Source: Candidatus Woesearchaeota archaeon
GTDB lineage: Archaea > Nanobdellota > Nanobdellia > Woesearchaeales > JAIPIC01
Assembly (NCBI GenBank): GCA_021734865.1
Contig: JAIPIC010000015.1
Coordinates: 1 to 36,236, forward strand
Length of the DNA stretch: 36,236 nucleotides
Reading direction: 5' to 3'
Made by a program: the position numbers and the translations under genes. Under the pieces are notes generated by a model. It was not told where the DNA came from and searched no databases. It saw nothing but the letters and a program-made list of their open reading frames with translations. This document shows, piece by piece, positions 33,101-36,236 of this stretch (positions are counted from its first letter, which is position 1; each line of letters begins with the position of its first letter).

Positions 33101-33719
33101 CAACCATATCGGCGACCATCTCGGTTGCTTTTTCTTTTTCAGTTGGAATCTGGTCACCAAACTTGTCACAATTGATGCATATGTCACCTAACTGAAATTC
33201 TCCCATATCACATTTGGATAACCGAGGATCAGAAGCACTCCCGCATTTACCGCCCTCTGGAACATTGTAAACTTCAATCTTGGATTCACCAGTACTTTTT
33301 GGACATCCTTCCACATACCACACAAATTCAACTTTTTCTGAGCCGCCGGAAGTGATGGTATTTTTGCAGCAATAGTAATCTTTCTGCTTATCAACATCAA
33401 CAGCTTTGCCACATTGACTCATGTCTTTGCCGTCTGTTCCTATATAATTGACAGCGCACGCAATGGAATTAATAGATCTGGTAACTGTGATTTCATCATC
33501 TGTAAGTTCAGGCACATATGGAACAAAATCTCGGGGGTCTTTGATTGGGAACTCTGTCTTTGTCGCGCCTTCAAACCAGTTTTTTGCTGTCTGATACACT
33601 GGAGTAATAACAACACCTGCAAGAACAAGTATAACAACTAATGAAATTGCCATCATTACCACTACTTCAAGTCCCATTGTGGCTTTCTTTGTTGTTTTGG
33701 ATTTGTATCTATCTCTCAT
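30123..33719 (-). CDS. Large Cys-rich membrane-anchored protein, 1198 residues
   Basis: The largest gene in the window. It begins MRDRYKSKTTKKATMGLE and a hydrophobic helix (18-40), a pilin-like N-terminus. Residues about 85-320 are Cys-rich, including CNCC-like and CxxC pairs (YYCCK, ICINCD) and CAVNDFGWGDGE. A second hydrophobic segment lies at about 385-412 and another Gly/Ala-rich one near 1155-1182, so the C-terminus may re-enter the membrane. The middle is long and helical. The ORF track start (33782) is not preferred: the ATG at 33719 overlaps the 60-residue gene stop as ATGA. No known domain is recognised. Last gene of operon 1. Confidence 0.85.
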   Translation of the reverse strand: MRDRYKSKTTKKATMGLEVVVMMAISLVVILVLAGVVITPVYQTAKNWFEGATKTEFPIKDPRDFVPYVPELTDDEITVTRSINSIACAVNYIGTDGKDMSQCGKAVDVDKQKDYYCCKNTITSGGSEKVEFVWYVEGCPKSTGESKIEVYNVPEGGKCGSASDPRLSKCDMGEFQLGDICINCDKFGDQIPTEKEKATEMVADMVVDCFRRSDSGKIDMLCTTIKKPDTDFEISMDDVNDKIKKDGWDIELEGSDLPKKASPDLRFCAVNDFGWGDGEVHIGTSDCMAQKYTDLMAKNPEKYKKKSYPYCYIERFELPQDITKYGFDKNSGSSQLGDWLGVSWFDGFMNAYQAPEYVLYYEAFHQEEEALWNENLGATTYGSRIQAAGLNLAFTVIGGGLGKLISPIAKVTKKIGGAMVTKIVDKFGAKFTSNSGVKAMKEGLAKFYTKASGKSSEDALAKSLKEVVLESEGVLFHLKNVDKKAYDDLLVKIREGGDMQDIYDNYLTTIDDKIMSKPTDQIELINRDMNELHDIMTKFDSDASLRKYSKIHGVLDSYLENGVFNINKFTQGVTDAAKAADRLGTEQMDELIIKVKGDIEVLGLSGSEKFNVLYKGTPEGLTEIHIKQVQGEVIKMFNEETGEVVVEEAAKMGFSGGSLNFLKEVGKVSYEKAVKGISNKNVRKALFRKYVGGGVLYLMSAQREGLVDEFESRGADSLVLNHPQLIRPDPREYNMNGIAGGFFFLDKGSEDSQLGMSTPRFYLASPCLTDLEISLHDCGCKIPRGGLVYQGEHGSQQVNYDGLSSTLRNDPTELEKKHKYSFDDLSTNNQLEVIDDCLADGIFSRSKSADCFSIAFTKEPVREDIIELLYYEYVVPIQTFANEVKKYAYSDPSRKRQFDRIFDGEEYMIWKRWQDYYTSNTHISSYDNYKPFQSMMLFVLSLESSMKSSFQFTMTPEDAEIYYETNKLNYEFMGFLGAIQLDEDDILRKEPVTYEEFKSDFEAYYQRSLTVTTGSDKFLVSSLGGLMPKIIRDNYGSNIKDIYTKESNTHLIDVLKGAGRNYYFNYYELDKNDLDPRKAMKTCDQLTFTESEPLAEFSSEYQTRQFTTVCMSGKPENYREYGKDYIPNYCFADSEMTGWRSWAAEANNYGWMVVDVVAGGIWGGPIGIAATAAVTAVVQHEIDGYLVSGEKWPQHKSE

Positions 33720-33898
33720 ATCATGCCCTTTAGCTGGTTGATGAATCCAAGTATTGTTTCTTTTGACTGCATAGCAATCCATATGAGAAGGCCAAACACC
33801 ATCAGACCGACGATTATGCTTACGACATAACGCCAGCCTATGCTCCCTTTTTTAGTGCTAATTCGGTGACTTTTTAGTAATTCATTATGTAAGAACAA
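33716..33898 (-). CDS. Small pilin-like membrane peptide, 60 residues
   Basis: STKKGSIGWRYVVSII carries a class III-like K-K-G processing site followed by one hydrophobic helix (about 22-43) and a short tail. There is no external domain, so it could be a minor subunit or a membrane partner of the 1198-residue protein. It overlaps the 348-residue gene by 25 bases at its start and is coupled to the 1198-residue gene by ATGA. No alternative start is evident in frame. Confidence 0.65.
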   Translation of the reverse strand: MFLHNELLKSHRISTKKGSIGWRYVVSIIVGLMVFGLLIWIAMQSKETILGFINQLKGMI

Positions 33899-34920
33899 TG
33901 CTTCTTCACCTCCTCATTGTAAGGTATCAAATATACAGCATTGAGGTCGCCCTCTAACTTTCCAGGGATTCCTGCGGCAACACCCACAGCTTTCAGAATA
34001 CCTAAACCATCAAAGTTTGTCGTCTGTGATGCGATCTCAACCAAAATTTCTTTGTTAATCCTTGAATACACCACTGCATACGGTTGATCAGTTGAATACT
34101 TAAATTCAGACGCATAAATTCCTTTGTTAAGATCATCATTTTCAATAACATATTGATAATAGCTCTTCATATCGACAGTAGAGACAGGAGTATACATCAT
34201 CATCTCTTTGAGAGATTCAACCCGACCCGTAAATTTGGCTTTCAGTGAATCATCAAACTTGATTCTCGAACAGATAATGCACATTCTAGGTGGATTCTGA
34301 ACGACTGAGGTCGGTTCACCAAGGCTCGCAAGCCCTAATTGTTTTACAATTTCAGTCTTGGTGCAGCCCCTATATCCACCATCACCATCTGGGCATTTCA
34401 TATAGCTCCAGTACCTCTCGAATGCTGCTACTTTTCCGTGCCCGACCATGTCCCAGCACCCCTTGATCTCATCAGCCATCAACTTATCAAGAGCATATTC
34501 TTTCATCTTGTCGTTCATCTGACCTTTTTCGTCGAGATTACCTGAAAATGATACTGTGCTGTATTTCTGAGTGCAGTCATCAGTATTGTAATATCCTTGA
34601 CAATTAAACCGTTTGAACTGCTCAGTCACATAAAGCTTCATCTCTTCAGTAGTAAGGTCTTTCTCGCTGAATTCAAGCATCTTCATCTTGCATTCTGGAG
34701 GGATCTTAGTTATGCTTGCAGTCAGAAAACTCCATGTGCACGTCGTGCTGCCTGCGATATCATAATATATCTCAGAAAATTTTCCAGTGATAATCAGAAG
34801 CACAATGAAAGCTATCAAAATCATAAATATGCTAATGGAGTAGTTCCAAATGGCTCTCCTCGAATCTTTTCGATTTGATTTATTCAGATGTGTCCTTTTG
34901 GAAGAATTTCTTATTGCCAT
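33874..34920 (-). CDS. Cys-rich membrane-anchored protein, 348 residues
   Basis: A basic N-terminus of about 23 residues (NSSKRTHLNKSNRKDSRR) precedes one hydrophobic helix (25-46). The external domain has more than ten cysteines (STTCTW, PPECKM, FNCQGYY, DDCTQK, KGCWDM, MKCPDG, RGCTKT, MCIICS), suggesting a disulphide-stabilised fold. No family is recognised. The start sits within the last codons of the 46-residue gene, so the two are translationally coupled. Confidence 0.82.
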   Translation of the reverse strand: MAIRNSSKRTHLNKSNRKDSRRAIWNYSISIFMILIAFIVLLIITGKFSEIYYDIAGSTTCTWSFLTASITKIPPECKMKMLEFSEKDLTTEEMKLYVTEQFKRFNCQGYYNTDDCTQKYSTVSFSGNLDEKGQMNDKMKEYALDKLMADEIKGCWDMVGHGKVAAFERYWSYMKCPDGDGGYRGCTKTEIVKQLGLASLGEPTSVVQNPPRMCIICSRIKFDDSLKAKFTGRVESLKEMMMYTPVSTVDMKSYYQYVIENDDLNKGIYASEFKYSTDQPYAVVYSRINKEILVEIASQTTNFDGLGILKAVGVAAGIPGKLEGDLNAVYLIPYNEEVKKHCSYIMNY

Positions 34921-35051
34921 GGTAAAGTCAAAGCACCTTCCATATATTTCCCAAATGCATAAAATAAAGTTATTGCGGCGATGATGATTAGGAAGAAAAT
35001 GATTGCGTTTCTCATCAAAGGATCAATAGATGTCTGGCCTCTTTTATTCAT
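34911..35051 (-). CDS. Tiny pilin-like membrane peptide, 46 residues
   Basis: Below the ORF-track length limit; translated by hand as MNKRGQTSIDPLMRNAIIFF and on through LIIIAAITLF to GALTLPWQ. It has a KRG^QTSI processing-like motif and one hydrophobic helix and ends eight residues after the helix. The stop overlaps the 348-residue start by ten bases. A TATA box centred 26 bases before its ATG gives a leaderless start, making this the first gene of a four-gene operon through 30123. Confidence 0.68.
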   Translation of the reverse strand: MNKRGQTSIDPLMRNAIIFFLIIIAAITLFYAFGKYMEGALTLPWQ

Positions 35052-35073
35052 AGATAAAAAATAAAGAATGAAT

Positions 35074-35081
35074 TATATAAA
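35074..35081 (-). promoter_or_regulatory. TATA box of the 46-348-60-1198 operon
   Basis: TTTATATA on the minus strand centred near 35077 lies 26 bases before the ATG at 35051, consistent with a leaderless message. Confidence 0.55.
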
Positions 35082-35124
35082 GGTTTTGTCCAGTGATAAT
35101 TAATCTGGCTTACAATTATGCACG

Positions 35125-35132
35125 AAAAAAAA
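35125..35132 (-). terminator. Oligo-T terminator after the pilin triplet
   Basis: Eight T residues on the minus strand (CTTCTTTTTTTTCG) follow the third pilin-like gene, 17 bases after its stop codon, and precede a new TATA box. This fits termination of the three-gene transcript before the next operon. Confidence 0.5.
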
Positions 35133-35148
35133 GAAGATAAATTGACTA

Positions 35149-35460
35149 TCAGGTACTCACACCAGACCATTTAACATAACATTTCTGTGTATCAGAGCAG
35201 TCTATGTAGTCATCACACTCTGGATAGACATATGATCCATCATTTGGATCTGTTGCTAAACACCTAGCTTGTGATATTGTTCCACCTGAATCAGCAGTCT
35301 TACCTACCAGATCAGAACAAAGACACTTCGTCTGGTCGTCAATGCCATCTGCAGTTTGCATCGAGTTATTGGCAAATATTGCCACTATAACGACAAAAAC
35401 AATAAGGCCGATGGCTGCCAAGATGATATAAGTCATGGACAAACCTTGGGCTTTTTTCAT
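35149..35460 (-). CDS. Tandem pilin-like protein 3, 103 residues, Cys-rich
   Basis: MKKAQGLSMTYIILAAIG followed by a hydrophobic helix is nearly identical to the N-termini of the next two genes. The mature part differs: an external domain of about 73 residues with seven cysteines (KCLCSD, ARCLAT, PECDDYIDCSD, KCYVKW). Archaeal class III signal peptides are cut by a prepilin peptidase before the helix. The ORF track uses 35481, but the ATG at 35460 is the copy-consistent start and overlaps the preceding stop by one base. Confidence 0.82.
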   Translation of the reverse strand: MKKAQGLSMTYIILAAIGLIVFVVIVAIFANNSMQTADGIDDQTKCLCSDLVGKTADSGGTISQARCLATDPNDGSYVYPECDDYIDCSDTQKCYVKWSGVST

Positions 35461-35753
35461 TATTTTCCCTGAATATAACATTTCTGAGGGCAGTCAAAAA
35501 ACTTTTCACACCCTGCGGCAGATGCTGTCTTTTCTGACCACTTATCACCACTTGGTTGGGTTGATGCACATTTGAAACTTATATAAGTTGTCCCATCAAC
35601 ATAATCTGAACAAAGGCATTTCTTGTTTGCATTAACTGTGCTGCTTGCTTCCATCGAATTGCCTGAGAATATCGCAATAATAACGACAAAAGCAATTAGA
35701 CCAATGGCAGCAAGGATGATATAAGTCATTGATAGTCCTTGGGCTTTTTTCAT
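35460..35753 (-). CDS. Tandem pilin-like protein 2, 97 residues, Cys-rich
   Basis: Same MKKAQGLSMTYIILAAIG start and helix as its neighbours, then about 67 residues with cysteines at KCLCSDY, FKCAST, GCEKFFDC and KCYIQG. The KCLCSD block is shared with protein 3, so these two are the closest pair. The ORF track begins at 35921, in a stretch that overlaps the previous gene out of frame; the true start is the ATG at 35753, one base after the previous stop. A pilin-like subunit or substrate-capture role is inferred. Confidence 0.82.
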   Translation of the reverse strand: MKKAQGLSMTYIILAAIGLIAFVVIIAIFSGNSMEASSTVNANKKCLCSDYVDGTTYISFKCASTQPSGDKWSEKTASAAGCEKFFDCPQKCYIQGK

Positions 35754-35754
35754 T

Positions 35755-36024
35755 TTAGTTACCTGAAACACAACATTCTTGATTTGGATCAGCAGCGGAC
35801 CCATCTGAATTTGGGCATTCAATATTTGACAAGACTGCACCACCATTCGTCGAACAAGATCCTTTAGCAACACAATTACCGCCATTGTTCGGGCATTTGT
35901 CCATCTTTGTGTCCATGTCAAAGATGCCGCCTGAGAATATTGCTAAGATAACAACAAAAACTATCAGCCCAATGGCTGCAAGAATGATATAAGTCATAGA
36001 TAATCCTTGACCCTTTTTTTCCAT
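35755..36024 (-). CDS. Tandem pilin-like protein 1, 89 residues, Cys-rich
   Basis: MEKKGQGLSMTYIILAAIG starts it, with KKGQ directly recalling the archaeal class III signal motif, followed by the hydrophobic helix and about 55 residues with six cysteines (DKCPNN, NCVAKGSC, IECPN, ECCVS). The ORF track starts at 36051, but the ATG at 36024 has GAGGTG 8-13 bases upstream and matches the two paralogues. It is the first gene of the triplet, with a TATA box 47-53 bases upstream and the inverted repeat element just beyond. Confidence 0.82.
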   Translation of the reverse strand: MEKKGQGLSMTYIILAAIGLIVFVVILAIFSGGIFDMDTKMDKCPNNGGNCVAKGSCSTNGGAVLSNIECPNSDGSAADPNQECCVSGN

Positions 36025-36067
36025 AGATAACACCTCGGTATTGTAATACAAAAATTATATTCTACAG

Positions 36068-36077
36068 CCTATTTAAA
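36068..36077 (-). promoter_or_regulatory. TATA box of the pilin triplet
   Basis: TTTAAATAGG on the minus strand centred near 36073 predicts a start at about 36047 and a 23-base leader carrying the GAGGTG ribosome binding site. It is separated from the end of the repeat element (36091) by exactly 13 bases, as at htpX. Confidence 0.55.
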
Positions 36078-36090
36078 TTTTTCTATGACT

Positions 36091-36236
36091 TGGTAAGGTC
36101 AACTTAAGTGGGTTAAATGGTTCTTCTTTGTAAAAAGCAAAATTTATGTCCAAATTCATCGACGGAGAAACACAAAGATGAATCCTTTTTGCAAAGAAGA
36201 ATTTACTGTAAATAGAGTAATTTACAGTCCCAAAAT
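36091..36236. repeat. Palindromic MITE-like element, copy B (incomplete)
   Basis: Begins with the terminal repeat TTGGTAAGGTCAACTT and continues as the reverse complement of copy A. Bases 36098-36236 match 1260-1398 over 139 bases without gaps and with two mismatches. The element is cut by the window end, leaving about 50 bases unseen. All three internal stems of copy A are present here, the nested stem one pair shorter because of one of the two changes. Confidence 0.88.

Noticed and set aside
33720-33782. Upstream 21 residues of the 1198-residue protein in the ORF track
   Set aside because: They overlap the 60-residue gene, and the ATG at 33719 forms an ATGA junction with its stop codon.
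35754-35921. Long N-terminal extension of pilin-like protein 2 in the ORF track
   Set aside because: It overlaps pilin-like protein 1 out of frame, and the paralogues all begin at the MKKAQGLS-type methionine.

Overview
The window is chromosomal DNA from an archaeon, AT-rich with short spacers and the standard code. The archaeal assignment rests on eukaryote-type ribosomal proteins (eS4, eL19, eL32), RNase P subunit Rnp1/p29, aIF1, RadA, a zinc-containing RPA and TATA-box promoters with many apparently leaderless starts. Small genes, Lys/Glu-rich tails on ribosomal proteins and a large set of small secreted proteins with class III (prepilin-like) N-termini suggest a DPANN lineage, perhaps Woesearchaeota-like. 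That last step is inference, not demonstrated.

Layout. (1) 1-1174: the 5' part of a secreted stalk-like protein and HtpX, both on the minus strand. (2) 1175-1718: a 544-base gene-free gap holding a palindromic MITE-like element (1211-1405), the uL3 promoter and a leader predicted to form three hairpins. (3) 1719-14169: a compact ribosomal superoperon in the order uL3, uL4, uL23, uL2, uS19, uL22, uS3, uL29, aIF1, Rnp1, uS17, uL14, uL24, eS4, uL5, uS14, uS8, uL6, eL32, eL19, uL18, uS5, uL30, uL15, with most junctions overlapping or 1-10 bases apart. (4) 14209-16423: SecY and a DUF106/EMC3 (YidC/Oxa1-superfamily) protein; SecY has its own TATA box. The adk, cmk, eL34 and eL14 genes that often follow in archaea are absent here. 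(5) 16426-23516: an alpha/beta hydrolase, a 111-residue conserved protein with a structured leader, RadA, an APH-fold phosphotransferase, a DUF362 ferredoxin-like protein behind RPA, a multi-span membrane protein and a UbiA prenyltransferase. (6) 23467-36024: about 12.5 kb of membrane-anchored or secreted proteins, nearly all on the minus strand, in two or three operons. Most begin with a short basic stretch, a G/A-like processing site and one hydrophobic helix.

The surface region is the best candidate for an undescribed system. It has three tandem Cys-rich pilin-like proteins, 46- and 60-residue membrane peptides, a 348-residue and a 1198-residue Cys-rich anchored protein, and a second operon of seven anchored proteins including an M23-type metallopeptidase with all its catalytic residues. 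No assembly ATPase, polytopic platform protein or prepilin peptidase is visible here, so the machinery would have to be encoded elsewhere. The right edge of the window lies inside a second, inverted, roughly 99% identical copy of the MITE-like element. In both copies one end sits exactly 13 bases upstream of a TATA box.
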